64,000 nt of DNA, taken from Polynucleobacter sp. AP-Capit-er-40B-B4 (lineage in GTDB: Bacteria; Pseudomonadota; Gammaproteobacteria; Burkholderiales; Burkholderiaceae). Positions 34,269 to 42,858 of this stretch are shown here, piece after piece. A program made the translations under genes and the position numbers. Location: positions 248,001 through 312,000 of the forward strand of contig NZ_JACVOV010000001.1 in NCBI RefSeq assembly GCF_018882245.1. Reading direction: 5' to 3'. The notes under the pieces were generated by a model. It made no database searches, had not been told where the DNA came from, and was given only the letters and a program-made list of their open reading frames with translations. Each line of letters starts with the position of its first letter. Position 1 is the first letter of the stretch.

Positions 34269-34706
34269 TTGGAAATACTGCTGAAATCGTGGAAAGAAGC
34301 TGAAGTAGATGCCTTTTTGGTGCGCCAGGAAGTTTTTATCCTCGAGCAAGGTGTTCCAGTCGAGCTTGAATTGGATGAGTTTGATTCCTTATCAGCGCAT
34401 GTCCTAGCCTATCAAGACACGCACTGTATTGGCACAGGAAGACTGGTGAAATTAAGCGCTAAGCAGGCTCAAATTGGACGCATGGCCGTCTTAGCCAAAT
34501 TCAGAGGAAAAGGCGTAGGGAAGCAAATCCTGCGAAAGCTAGTAGATCTAGCCGCCTCGCAGGGAATGCGGGAGATCATTCTGCACTCCCAAGTCAGCGC
34601 GATCCCTTTTTATGAAAAGCTGGGCTTTCAAGCCCAAGGGGACGCCTATGATGAGGCCGGCATTCCACATCGTAATATGATGCTCACATTAGCAAATTCA
34701 AATTAA
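34269..34706 (+). CDS. GNAT family N-acetyltransferase (ElaA/YjcF type)
   Basis: A 145-residue acyltransferase using acetyl-CoA. EVFILEQGVPVELELDEFD (20-38) is the block seen in ElaA/YjcF-type proteins. IGRMAVLAKFRGKGVGKQIL (73-92) holds the acetyl-CoA pyrophosphate loop (R-G-K-G-V-G), and GFQAQGDAYDEAGIPH is the closing motif. The start codon appears to be TTG at 34269; AAAGG lies upstream but at a loose distance. It is the first of three co-directional genes with the thioesterase and cysteine dioxygenase, with tiny gaps. Confidence 0.85.
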   Translation: MEILLKSWKEAEVDAFLVRQEVFILEQGVPVELELDEFDSLSAHVLAYQDTHCIGTGRLVKLSAKQAQIGRMAVLAKFRGKGVGKQILRKLVDLAASQGMREIILHSQVSAIPFYEKLGFQAQGDAYDEAGIPHRNMMLTLANSN

Positions 34707-34712
34707 CAAGCA

Positions 34713-35147
34713 ATGACTACTAACACTACTTCAGCCCCTTCAACTTTTACTTACGTTCATCGAGTTTGCTATTCCGATACTGATGCTGCTGGTTTTGTTT
34801 ATCACGGTCGCTATTTGGAGATTTTTGAGCGTAGTCGTGCAGAGTGGCTTTCCCAACGAGGCTTAAGCCCTACTAAGCTTGCAAATGAATTCGCTATGGT
34901 TATGCCCTTACGTGAACTCACCATGAACTTCTATAAGCCAGGACGTCTGGATGATTTGCTTTACATAGACCAAGTGATTGAGCACCGTGGCCGCACACAA
35001 GTGACTGTTAAACAAACGGCACAAAGAAAACTTCCTGATAGCGAGGAGTTTCAAGTGATCGCAAGTGCTGTATTGCATATCGTCTGCGTTGATACCAATA
35101 CCCTCAAGCCCAAGGCATGGCCTGATTGCGTATTTCAAGATGAGTAA
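34713..35147 (+). CDS. ybgC: YbgC-type acyl-CoA thioesterase
   Basis: Hotdog-fold 4HBT thioesterase of 144 residues. YSDTDAAGFVYHGRYLEIFE (20-39) has the catalytic Asp24 and the His31 of the YbgC family. The remaining HRGRTQVTVKQTA and the strand pattern fit. YbgC acts on short acyl-CoAs and is often linked to the tol-pal genes, which are absent here. It lies 6 nt after the GNAT stop and overlaps the start region of the next gene. It has been kept at its first ATG. Confidence 0.88.
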   Translation: MTTNTTSAPSTFTYVHRVCYSDTDAAGFVYHGRYLEIFERSRAEWLSQRGLSPTKLANEFAMVMPLRELTMNFYKPGRLDDLLYIDQVIEHRGRTQVTVKQTAQRKLPDSEEFQVIASAVLHIVCVDTNTLKPKAWPDCVFQDE

Positions 35148-35167
35148 TGCATCTAATGGAGCAAACC

Positions 35168-35746
35168 ATGTCTGACGGAAAGCTGCTGACCTTCGTAAAG
35201 GAACTTAGCCTACTGCTTGAGCAAAAGCCAAGTGAGGCCGTGATTTTTACTGATGGAAAAAAATTACTAGAGAATCTCATTGCCATAGATGATTGGCTTC
35301 CCGAAGAATTTACTAAGCCCCACCCCCAGTATTACCAGCAATATCTTTTATATGCGGATCCTCTAGATCGCTTCTCAGTAGTGAGCTTTGTATGGGGTCC
35401 GGGACAAAAAACACCCGTTCATAATCACACCGTCTGGGGAATGGTTGGTCAATTACGCGGCCAAGAAAAAGGCACGCCTTACTATCGACAAGCAAATGGT
35501 GAATTTAAACCTGGCGAATCCTGCGTTAGTCCGCCAGGACATGTGGATACTGTCTCACCGGCTACCCATGATATTCATGTAGTGGAAAACAATATGAGTG
35601 ACCAGACTTCTATCAGCATTCATGTCTATGGCGGCAATATTGGACGCATTCATCGCTCCGTATTTGATCCTGTCACCGGAGCAGAAAAATCGTTTGTCTC
35701 TGGCTACGCCAATTCCGTCGTACCAAACCTCTGGAATACAGCTTAA
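35168..35746 (+). CDS. Cysteine dioxygenase family protein
   Basis: Cupin iron enzyme (about 192 residues) that oxidises cysteine or a related thiol to the sulfinate. HNHTVWGMVGQLRG (about residues 85-98) gives the first two metal His. The third is in HDIHVVEN near 135. Bacterial members of this family may prefer 3-mercaptopropionate. The frame opens at 35147 overlapping the thioesterase stop, but the ATG at 35168 is preferred because GGAG lies 6 nt upstream. It is the last gene of the three-gene run. Confidence 0.85.
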   Translation: MSDGKLLTFVKELSLLLEQKPSEAVIFTDGKKLLENLIAIDDWLPEEFTKPHPQYYQQYLLYADPLDRFSVVSFVWGPGQKTPVHNHTVWGMVGQLRGQEKGTPYYRQANGEFKPGESCVSPPGHVDTVSPATHDIHVVENNMSDQTSISIHVYGGNIGRIHRSVFDPVTGAEKSFVSGYANSVVPNLWNTA

Positions 35747-35888
35747 TCAGGTAATTCTCGAGCTTTGGGGTCGATGACTTAAAATAGAGTCTCTTACTGC
35801 AAACGCACTAGCGTGGCAGCTCACCCCATTGACCGGGATAGTCGATTTTTAAGTACGTTGAATACGGGTCAATACTTTATTGGTCCCT

Positions 35889-37169
35889 ATGTTATTTACA
35901 GATCTTGGTTTATCAGAACCCATTCTTCGCGCTATTGCTGAAGAGGGCTATACCAGCCCCACACCGATTCAAGCTAAATCGATTCCCGCTGTTTTAAAAG
36001 GTGGTGATCTATTAGCCGCAGCACAAACTGGCACAGGTAAGACTGCTGGCTTTACTCTTCCAATTCTGCAGCGCTTAACTTCAAGCAAGGCAAGCTCAGG
36101 CAAGCACTTGTTACGCGTTTTGATTCTGACGCCTACTCGCGAATTAGCCGCCCAAGTCCAAGAGTCTGTCGTGACCTATGGCAAATACACTGGCTTAAAG
36201 TCCACAGTAATTTTTGGCGGAGTTGGTGCCAATCCCCAAATTAAAGCGATTGCTGGTGGTCTCGATATTTTGGTTGCAACACCAGGACGCTTATTAGATT
36301 TAATGTCACAAAATTGCGTGTCTCTTAAAGATATTGAAATTTTAGTTCTCGATGAAGCCGATCGCATGCTCGACATGGGCTTCTTGCGCGACATTAAGAA
36401 AATCTTAGCCGCGCTACCAAAGCAACGTCAGAATCTGCTCTTCTCAGCAACCTTCTCCACCGAGATCAAAGCGCTGGCTGATGGATTACTGAATGCACCA
36501 GAGTTAATTGAGGTAGCCCGTAGCAATAGCACTAACGAGGCAATCGCCCAACTCATACATCCAGTAGATAGAACCAAGAAGCATCCATTATTGGCTCATC
36601 TCATTAAGAGCAACAACTGGCAGCAAGTGCTAGTCTTTACTCGCACCAAGCATGGCGCTAACAAATTAGTGACGCAGCTAGAAAAAGATGGCATCACTAG
36701 CATGGCTATTCATGGCAATAAGAGCCAATCCGCCCGTACAAAAGCATTGGCCGACTTCAAGGCAGGTAAGTTAACCGCCTTAGTTGCTACCGATATTGCA
36801 GCGCGCGGAATTGATATTGACCAATTACCTCATGTTGTTAACTACGATCTACCGAATGTCTCTGAAGATTATGTGCACCGCATTGGACGTACAGGCCGCG
36901 CAGGATCAAATGGCGTAGCGGTATCTTTAGTATGCGTTGATGAACATCAGATGCTGAGGGATATTGAAAAACTGATTAAGCAAAAACTACCGCAGGAAGT
37001 GATTGCAGGTTTTGAACCAGATCCGAATGCGGTGGCTCAACCCATTCAGCTGCGCAGTCAACAGCATCAGCAATCCAGAAAACCAAGGCCTGCTGGCTCT
37101 GGTGGCGCCCCGGCTAAAAAGACTCCAGCCAAGCGCAGCAGCCCACCTAAAAGAAGCTTTAATCGTTAA
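35889..37169 (+). CDS. rhlE: DEAD-box RNA helicase, RhlE type
   Basis: ATP-dependent RNA helicase of 426 residues. Q-motif [22 protein letters not shown], described by position (7-28), motif [15 protein letters not shown], motif II DEAD (in [10 protein letters not shown]), SAT and the C-terminal [10 protein letters not shown] are all present. A 70-residue tail rich in Gln, Pro, Lys and Arg follows the core, as in RhlE. The frame starts three codons earlier with TTG; I prefer the ATG at 35889. The leader of about 140 nt upstream contains no gene. It may be cold-regulated like other DEAD-box genes, but I see no cold-shock motif. Confidence 0.92.
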   Translation: MLFTDLGLSEPILRAIAEEGYTSPTPIQAKSIPAVLKGGDLLAAAQTGTGKTAGFTLPILQRLTSSKASSGKHLLRVLILTPTRELAAQVQESVVTYGKYTGLKSTVIFGGVGANPQIKAIAGGLDILVATPGRLLDLMSQNCVSLKDIEILVLDEADRMLDMGFLRDIKKILAALPKQRQNLLFSATFSTEIKALADGLLNAPELIEVARSNSTNEAIAQLIHPVDRTKKHPLLAHLIKSNNWQQVLVFTRTKHGANKLVTQLEKDGITSMAIHGNKSQSARTKALADFKAGKLTALVATDIAARGIDIDQLPHVVNYDLPNVSEDYVHRIGRTGRAGSNGVAVSLVCVDEHQMLRDIEKLIKQKLPQEVIAGFEPDPNAVAQPIQLRSQQHQQSRKPRPAGSGGAPAKKTPAKRSSPPKRSFNR

Positions 37170-37195
37170 TTACGCCTACGTTTAGAATATTTAGC

Positions 37196-38263
37196 ATGAG
37201 CCAAGACGCAGAAACCTTACCGAACGAACCACGCCTCACCTCACTCTCACATGGCGGGGGCTGTGGTTGCAAGATTGCCCCTGGAGTTCTTTCTGAGATT
37301 CTGAAGAATGTTCCGCAGCTACCCTTTCCAAAAGAGTTGCTTATTGGTATTGAAACATCTGACGATGCTGCTGTTTATCAAATCAATGATTCCCAGGCGA
37401 TCGTTGCGACTACCGATTTTTTCATGCCGATCGTGGACGATCCATTTGATTTCGGAAAAATTGCTGCTACCAATGCGATTAGCGATATCTATGCGATGGG
37501 TGGCACTCCATTGTTTGCGCTTGCCTTAGTTGGCATGCCCATTAAGGTCTTATCTAACAAAACCATTGCTCGCATCTTAGAGGGCGGCGCTGAAGCTTGT
37601 CGTAGCGCAGGCATCCCGATTGCTGGCGGACATACCATTGACTCTGTTGAACCTATTTATGGATTGGTGGCAATTGGCATTGTTGATCCTAAGCGCGTAA
37701 AGAGTAACGCTAGTGCCAAACCAGGTGATGCACTCATCCTCGGAAAACCTCTAGGCGTAGGAATCTTATCGGCCGCCTTGAAAAAAGATCTATTGGGACC
37801 AGACGGATATCGAGAGATGATCTCCAACACCACTAAGCTCAATGCTGCTGGCCCGGATCTGGCTAAGCTAGCTGGCGTGCATGCTTTAACCGATGTGACG
37901 GGATTTGGCTTAGCCGGTCACACTCTAGAGTTAGCACGCGGGTCAAACTGCACAGCACATATTGACTGGAGCCAGGTACCCCTGCTCTCTAATGTACAGA
38001 CATTGGCCGATGACGGTGTGATTACTGGCGCCTCAGATAGAAACTGGCTTAGCTACGGCAATGAAGTCGGTATCCCAGCAGACTTCACGCCAGCTCAACG
38101 TGCTTTATTAACGGATCCACAAACGAGCGGCGGACTACTTGTGTCTTGCAGTCCCGATAGCGTCAAAGAGGTGCTGGATATTTTTAATCAACATCATTTT
38201 TTGGGCGCCCGCGTCATTGGTCAAATGAGCAAGCGCCAAGGCAAGCCCTTGGTTATTTCTTGA
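37196..38263 (+). CDS. selD: Selenide, water dikinase (selenophosphate synthetase)
   Basis: Makes selenophosphate from selenide and ATP. The catalytic pair is in SHGGGCGCKIAPG (Cys23 and Lys26, equivalent to Cys17 and Lys20 of E. coli). Cysteine, not selenocysteine, is encoded. VATTDFFMPIVDDPFDFGKIAATNAISD, residues about 65-92, holds metal-binding Asp residues. The length of 355 is standard. Selenophosphate feeds selenocysteine or 2-selenouridine in tRNA; neither selA/selB nor mnmH is in view. Its 3' end overlaps the end of the convergent mmsB gene by 11 nt. Confidence 0.95.
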   Translation: MSQDAETLPNEPRLTSLSHGGGCGCKIAPGVLSEILKNVPQLPFPKELLIGIETSDDAAVYQINDSQAIVATTDFFMPIVDDPFDFGKIAATNAISDIYAMGGTPLFALALVGMPIKVLSNKTIARILEGGAEACRSAGIPIAGGHTIDSVEPIYGLVAIGIVDPKRVKSNASAKPGDALILGKPLGVGILSAALKKDLLGPDGYREMISNTTKLNAAGPDLAKLAGVHALTDVTGFGLAGHTLELARGSNCTAHIDWSQVPLLSNVQTLADDGVITGASDRNWLSYGNEVGIPADFTPAQRALLTDPQTSGGLLVSCSPDSVKEVLDIFNQHHFLGARVIGQMSKRQGKPLVIS

Positions 38264-39131
38264 GATTAAATACGCTTGAGAAATCAAGCTGACCGTTGCC
38301 TGCTTTGCTATGAGTTTCATAAAGTTGCTGCGCTAACTTTCCAAGCGGAACACTAGCATCCAAGTTCTCGGCATTCTCAACTGCCAAGCCTAAATCCTTG
38401 AGCATTAGATCTACCCCAAAACCACCGGCGTATCCCTTAGAGGATGGCACATTTTCCATAACGCCCGGACAAGGGTTGTAAAGTTCCAGCGCCCAATTGC
38501 GTCCCGAACTCTTGGTCATGATGTCAGATAGGACTTTGGGATCAAGGCCATTTGCAATACCCAAACGCAGTGCTTCACTCGTGCCCACCATCTGGATACC
38601 CAACAGCATATTGTTGCAAACCTTAACAGTCTGTCCCGCCCCATTCGCGCCAGCATGAAAAATGTTCTTACCCATCTTCTCCAATATTGGGCGAGCGCAA
38701 TCAACAGCTCCAACTTCACCGCCAACCATAAACGTTAAGGTGCCAGCTTGCGCACCAGCGGTACCGCCAGAGACAGGCGCATCAATCATGACAAAACCTT
38801 TTGCCTTAGCTGCAGCAGCAACTGCTTGCGCCACCTTAGGTGAAATGGTTGAGCAATCAATCAGCAAAGTTTTTGGATTGGCGTTTGCTAATAAGCCGGC
38901 ATCACCAAGATACAAACCTTCAACATGACGTGAGGCAGGCAGCATGCTGATTAATACATCAGCATCTTTTGCCGTGTCGTTGGCGTTAGCTGCAACAATG
39001 CCTCCTGCAGTAGAAAATGCATCTAGCTGACTCTTTGCCAAATCAAAGCCCAATACCTGATGGCCTGCTTTTAATAAGTTCAGGGCCATTGGTAAGCCCA
39101 TATTGCCAAGTCCAATAAATCCGATTTTCAT
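38253..39131 (-). CDS. mmsB: 3-hydroxyisobutyrate dehydrogenase
   Basis: NAD-dependent beta-hydroxyacid dehydrogenase, 292 residues. It has the Rossmann motif GLGNMG (7-12), DAPVSGGTAGAQAGTLTFM (substrate-binding, about 117-135) and the catalytic Lys in GAGQTVKVCNNMLLG near 170. NPCPGV followed by the GYAGGFGVDLMLKDLGLA block is specific to 3-hydroxyisobutyrate dehydrogenases rather than tartronate semialdehyde reductases. It acts in valine catabolism. A small cupin gene lies 13 nt upstream on the same strand. The end overlaps selD on the other strand. Confidence 0.9.
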   Translation of the reverse strand: MKIGFIGLGNMGLPMALNLLKAGHQVLGFDLAKSQLDAFSTAGGIVAANANDTAKDADVLISMLPASRHVEGLYLGDAGLLANANPKTLLIDCSTISPKVAQAVAAAAKAKGFVMIDAPVSGGTAGAQAGTLTFMVGGEVGAVDCARPILEKMGKNIFHAGANGAGQTVKVCNNMLLGIQMVGTSEALRLGIANGLDPKVLSDIMTKSSGRNWALELYNPCPGVMENVPSSKGYAGGFGVDLMLKDLGLAVENAENLDASVPLGKLAQQLYETHSKAGNGQLDFSSVFNLKK

Positions 39132-39144
39132 AATGCTCCTAGTT

Positions 39145-39414
39145 TTATTGCTTTCTTGAGGCTAAGTATTTCACACCCTCAGGTCCATATGATTCTGCAT
39201 GAGGCTGCTTAAATTCCAGGTGAAAAATTTCTCCAGCTTTGTAAATCTTACTTAAGCCATCAATCACGATGGTGATATCGCCTTCGACAACAAGAGCCTT
39301 CACCTCAAATGGATGTTCATGAATCCCAAGCTGACCATTGGGGACTTGCTGAACCTCCACCGGCTCAGGAAATCCATCCTGTCGAAGTAACTGCAAAAAT
39401 TGCTCTGAATTCAT
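39145..39414 (-). CDS. Small cupin-domain protein
   Basis: An 89-residue single cupin barrel. HEHPFEVKALVVEGDITIVIDG (32-53) is cupin motif 1 and AGEIFHLEFKQPHAESYGPEG (60-80) is motif 2, with His residues that could bind a metal. Small members of this family are often bound to unknown metabolites. It probably shares a transcript with mmsB (13-nt gap). Confidence 0.8.
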   Translation of the reverse strand: MNSEQFLQLLRQDGFPEPVEVQQVPNGQLGIHEHPFEVKALVVEGDITIVIDGLSKIYKAGEIFHLEFKQPHAESYGPEGVKYLASRKQ

Positions 39415-39469
39415 GCCTTAACTATAGCGTGGATATACTCACCTAGCATGAGGCAATTTTCACGAGGGC

Positions 39470-39763
39470 ATGATGATAAAAGTAATTGGGTTGATTGAAT
39501 TGAGGGATGAAGGCGCTTTTGAGCAATACCGCTCCCAAGTGGGTCAGACCGTAGAGCTATATAAGGGCTCTATCAAAAATCGGGGCTCCGTTGTCGACAT
39601 GTTTTGGAATGAACTGGGCTGTGCGCCATTCAGCGCATTCGTAGAACTGGAATTTCCCAGCACAAAAGATGCCAAGACTTGGGCTAATAGCCCTGAGTAC
39701 CAAGCACTTGTACCCATTCGCAACAAAGCGATGAAATTGACCTTATTAAGTATTGCAATATAA
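39470..39763 (+). CDS. DUF1330 family protein
   Basis: A 97-residue protein with the ferredoxin-like fold of DUF1330. The pattern is a start IKVIGLIELRDEGAFEQYRSQVG and a later FVELEFPSTKDAKTWANSPEYQAL, positions about 3-25 and 63-86. AEPWYNSPEYQ-like motifs are the family signature, here ANSPEYQALVPIRNKA. Dabb/EthD relatives include oxygenases and regulators, so the function is open. It is divergent from the cupin gene. Confidence 0.8.
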   Translation: MMIKVIGLIELRDEGAFEQYRSQVGQTVELYKGSIKNRGSVVDMFWNELGCAPFSAFVELEFPSTKDAKTWANSPEYQALVPIRNKAMKLTLLSIAI

Positions 39764-39812
39764 GCCGAGTAGAACTATTTTTTAAGAACTACTTTTTAAA
39801 TCAGGCTCCAGA

Positions 39813-39842
39813 AATAAAAAAGCCTAGCTCGTAAGCTAGGCT
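39813..39842 (-). terminator. Terminator of the histone H1-like gene
   Basis: AGCCTAGC (39821-39828) and GCTAGGCT (39835-39842) form a perfect 8-bp stem. On the minus strand it is followed by TTTTTTATTTC. It lies 24 nt past the stop of the H1-like gene and also after the convergent DUF1330 gene. Confidence 0.9.
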
Positions 39843-39865
39843 GATCAATCAATATGAGGTGAGAA

Positions 39866-40054
39866 TTACTTCTTCGCTTCCATTGCCTCTTTAGCAGCAG
39901 TGATTTCTTTACGACGCTCTTTACAAGCACCGGCGATTTCTTGCAAGGCTTTGCGTGCGCGCGCAGCAGATGCCTTAATGCCTTTTTCAATAAACTTTTC
40001 GTTTTCAGCTTTGTATGTTTCGAAAGCAGCCAACAATGTATCGTGTTGTGACAT
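39866..40054 (-). CDS. Histone H1-like (Hc1-type) DNA-binding protein
   Basis: A 62-residue, Lys/Ala/Glu-rich, fully helical protein starting MSQHDTLLAAFETYKAENEK. GIKASAARARKALQEIAGACKERRKEITAAK (about 26-56) resembles the bacterial Hc1 pattern with its A-R-x-R-K-x-L and K-E-x-R-K-E-I motifs. Such proteins compact or coat DNA. The frame opens six codons earlier, but the ATG at 40054 is preferred: a purine-rich GGAGACGAG lies just upstream of it and the earlier ATG gives non-family residues. A strong terminator closes it as a single gene. Confidence 0.65.
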   Translation of the reverse strand: MSQHDTLLAAFETYKAENEKFIEKGIKASAARARKALQEIAGACKERRKEITAAKEAMEAKK

Positions 40055-40213
40055 CTCGTCTCCTATTAACAAATGAATATTTATACTGACAGCGAAATCA
40101 GTATATCCCTATAAAAACCACAGGAAATCACCCCCTAAATCAGGGATAACTCTTATATTGGTGGCTTCAGCCAAAATAGGTCGATTAATAAAAATAACTC
40201 GGAGACAGACAAA

Positions 40214-41188
40214 ATGATCAGAAATATCTTTCTATTGGTTGTTGGCGCCCTCATAGGGCTCTCAGCCAATGCACAAACCACCTCCTGGCCCAATCCCAGC
40301 AAGCCGATCACGTTTATCAACCCCTTCCCTCCAGGCGGGGCTGTAGACGCGTTTGGTCGCCCGCTTGCTAAGCAACTATCGACTCAACTAAATGACTCCA
40401 TCGTGGTAGATAACCGTGGTGGAGCTGGCGGCACACTCGGTGCTGCAGCCGCAGCAAAAATGGCGCCGGATGGCTATACCTGGCTTCTTGGTGCAGTGCA
40501 TCATTCGATTGCGCCAAGTATGTACACCAGCCTCTCTTATGACATCACCAAGGATTTTGAGCCAATCGCGATTATCGGCAGCGTTCCCCATGTCATTGTT
40601 GTGAACCCTACTAAGTTCCCAAAGAATGATCTGAAATCCATCATGGAAGAGATTCGCAAGCATCCAGGTAAATACAACTACGCATCTACAGGAAATGGCA
40701 CCTCTCAGCATTTAACAGGTGAGCTATTTAAGATGCAGAACAAGCTGTTCATTACGCATATTCCTTACCGTGGTACAGGGCCAGCGCTTCAAGACCTCGT
40801 TGCAGGCCAAGTTGACATGATGTTTGACACGCTAGCGGGTGCCGCACCCTTCATCAAGAATGGGCAACTGATTGCCGTCGCAGTAGCAACCTCTAAACGA
40901 GTTGATGCGTTTCCAAATGTTCCAACAGCTCAAGAACTAGGAATATCGAATTTCATCGTGTCTAGTTGGTATGCAATGTGGGCCATCAAAGGTACGCCTA
41001 AAGAAATAGTTGAAAAGATGAGCGCCGAAGTACAGATAGCACTTGCTTCCCCTGATATTAAAGAGCGCTGGGCATCAATGGGTGCAAGCGTTCCTAAAAT
41101 GACTCGACCTGAGCTCGCAGCCTATATCAACCAGGAAATTAATCGTTGGGGTGAAGTAGTTAAAAAGTCCGGCGCTAAATTAGACTAA
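40214..41188 (+). CDS. Bug/TctC family solute-binding protein
   Basis: Third Bug receptor, 324 residues, with a signal peptide ending at SANAQ (about 21). ITFINPFPPGGAVDAFGR and DNRGGAGGTLGAAAAAKMAPDGYT, described by position (60-82), are the family signatures, as is ITHIPYRGTGPALQDLVAG. It is followed after 25 nt by a multi-domain rhodanese, so the two may be co-transcribed. GGAGACAG upstream of the ATG is a good ribosome binding site. TctA and TctB are absent. Confidence 0.92.
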   Translation: MIRNIFLLVVGALIGLSANAQTTSWPNPSKPITFINPFPPGGAVDAFGRPLAKQLSTQLNDSIVVDNRGGAGGTLGAAAAAKMAPDGYTWLLGAVHHSIAPSMYTSLSYDITKDFEPIAIIGSVPHVIVVNPTKFPKNDLKSIMEEIRKHPGKYNYASTGNGTSQHLTGELFKMQNKLFITHIPYRGTGPALQDLVAGQVDMMFDTLAGAAPFIKNGQLIAVAVATSKRVDAFPNVPTAQELGISNFIVSSWYAMWAIKGTPKEIVEKMSAEVQIALASPDIKERWASMGASVPKMTRPELAAYINQEINRWGEVVKKSGAKLD

Positions 41189-41213
41189 AAGAATAAATTT
41201 ATCAAGAGACAGC

Positions 41214-42803
41214 ATGACCATTCAAACTAAAAACCATTCCTTTATTCGCAACAAACTCCTCAATAAGGAAGAGGTTGCATTTTTAGATGTGCGCGAAGAA
41301 GATCCGCACGCACAAGAGCACCCTCTTTTTGCTGCCAACCTACCTCTTTCCAGAATTGAGATTGATGCATACGCCAAGCTACCAAAGAAGAGTGTGCCTA
41401 TTGTCACTCTCGATGATGGCGAAGGATTTGCCCAACTTGCGGCACAGCGCTTAATCAATTTAGGCTTTACGGATGTTTCCGTATTTGAAGGTGGCGTTAA
41501 GAGCTGGAAGGCAGCAGGTGGCGAAGTATTTAAGGACGTGAATGTTCCTAGCAAGTCTTTTGGTGAATTTGTAGAATCAAAGCGTCATACGCCCTCTTTA
41601 TCAGCTCAAGAGGTAAAACAATTGATTGATAGCAAAGAGGATGTTGTAGTTGTAGACGTTCGTCGCTTTGATGAGTACAACACTATGAGCATTCCGACTG
41701 GAATTAGTGTGCCTGGTGCTGAGCTTGTTCTCCGTCTGCCTGAATTGGCCCCTAACCCTAAAACTAAAGTGATTGTGAACTGCGCCGGCAGAACCCGCAG
41801 CATCATCGGCACCCAATCACTTATTAACGCCGGCATCCCTAATGAAGTGAATGCCCTACGCAATGGCACGATTGGCTGGACACTAGCCGGACAAGAGTTA
41901 GACAAAGGCCAGAGTAGAAAATTTCATGAGGTAAGCGACGACACAAAAAATGAAGCAGCGATACGTGCTCGCAGCGTTGCCGATAGGGCTGGCGTCAAAC
42001 GCGCCAGTCTTGCAGATGTCCAAACCTGGAAAACACAAGCTGATCGCACTACTTATTTGTTCGATACACGTACACCAGAAGAATATGAGGCAGGCCATCT
42101 ACCTGGATTCCGCTCCGTACCAGGCGGACAACTTGTTCAAGAGACTGAGATGGTTGCCCCAGTTCGTGGCGCCCGCGTGGTCCTAGCAGATCCTAGTGGT
42201 GGCGGAGTACGCGCCAATATGCCAGCCTCTTGGTTGGCGCAAATGGCCTGGGATGTGTATGTGCTCGATGGAGTCCACACCTCCGATCTCACAGAGAAAG
42301 GATCATGGCAAGCACCTTTGCCAGACCTTCCAACAATAAAAAGCGTAGATGCGGCCACAGTTTCTGATTGGCTCAAGAATGACAGCAACACCATTGCAAT
42401 CGATTTCAGTACGCACGCTAATTACGTTAAAGGGCATATCCCAGGAAGTTGGTATGCCCTGCGCTCTGAACTTGCCGAGGCGATGAAAAAAATCCCTCAG
42501 GCGGATCGCTATATCGTCACCAGTTCGCCAAGCGAATTAAGTCTTTTTGCTGCCCAAGAATTGCAAGCCCTCACCGATGCGGAGGTGCTTGTTTTAGCAG
42601 GAGGAAATTCAGCTTGGGTAAAGGCTGGGTTAGAGCTTGAGAAGGGGGCAAGTCATTTGGCCTCGCCACCTCTTGATCGCTATAAGCGCCCTTATGAAGG
42701 CACCAACGTTGACCCGGCAGCTATGCAAGCCTATTTAGACTGGGAGTTTGGACTAGTGGAGCAGCTAAGCAAGGACGGAACCCATCACTTCTGGGTTCTA
42801 TAA
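41214..42803 (+). CDS. Four-module rhodanese protein with a single active site
   Basis: A cytoplasmic 529-residue protein of four rhodanese modules. The modules lie near residues 10-105, 128-235, 260-370 and 375-480. Only module 2 has a catalytic cysteine (Cys190 in VNCAGRTRS). The equivalent positions of modules 1, 3 and 4 read TLDDGEGF, LADPSGGG and TSSPSELS, so they look structural. Module 3 keeps the DTRTPEEYEAGHLPG start. The multi-module layout suggests transfer of sulfur along one polypeptide or a scaffold. No signal peptide is present. It follows a Bug receptor gene after 25 nt. The substrate is unknown. Confidence 0.82.
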   Translation: MTIQTKNHSFIRNKLLNKEEVAFLDVREEDPHAQEHPLFAANLPLSRIEIDAYAKLPKKSVPIVTLDDGEGFAQLAAQRLINLGFTDVSVFEGGVKSWKAAGGEVFKDVNVPSKSFGEFVESKRHTPSLSAQEVKQLIDSKEDVVVVDVRRFDEYNTMSIPTGISVPGAELVLRLPELAPNPKTKVIVNCAGRTRSIIGTQSLINAGIPNEVNALRNGTIGWTLAGQELDKGQSRKFHEVSDDTKNEAAIRARSVADRAGVKRASLADVQTWKTQADRTTYLFDTRTPEEYEAGHLPGFRSVPGGQLVQETEMVAPVRGARVVLADPSGGGVRANMPASWLAQMAWDVYVLDGVHTSDLTEKGSWQAPLPDLPTIKSVDAATVSDWLKNDSNTIAIDFSTHANYVKGHIPGSWYALRSELAEAMKKIPQADRYIVTSSPSELSLFAAQELQALTDAEVLVLAGGNSAWVKAGLELEKGASHLASPPLDRYKRPYEGTNVDPAAMQAYLDWEFGLVEQLSKDGTHHFWVL

Positions 42804-42828
42804 AGCCTTAAGTCGCCCTTGCCGCTTA

Positions 42829-42858
42829 CCTAATTGCAGCTCAGTTGCTGCAATTAGG
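42829..42858. terminator. 12-bp hairpin between convergent genes
   Basis: CCTAATTGCAGC (42829-42840) pairs with GCTGCAATTAGG (42847-42858) over TCAGTT. It lies between the rhodanese gene and the convergent FAH gene and overlaps the last bases of the latter. There is no T-run, but the stem is very strong. Confidence 0.55.

Noticed and set aside
41222..41554. 110-codon minus-strand frame inside the four-module rhodanese gene
   Set aside because: It is antisense to clear rhodanese modules and rich in Ser and Pro without a domain.
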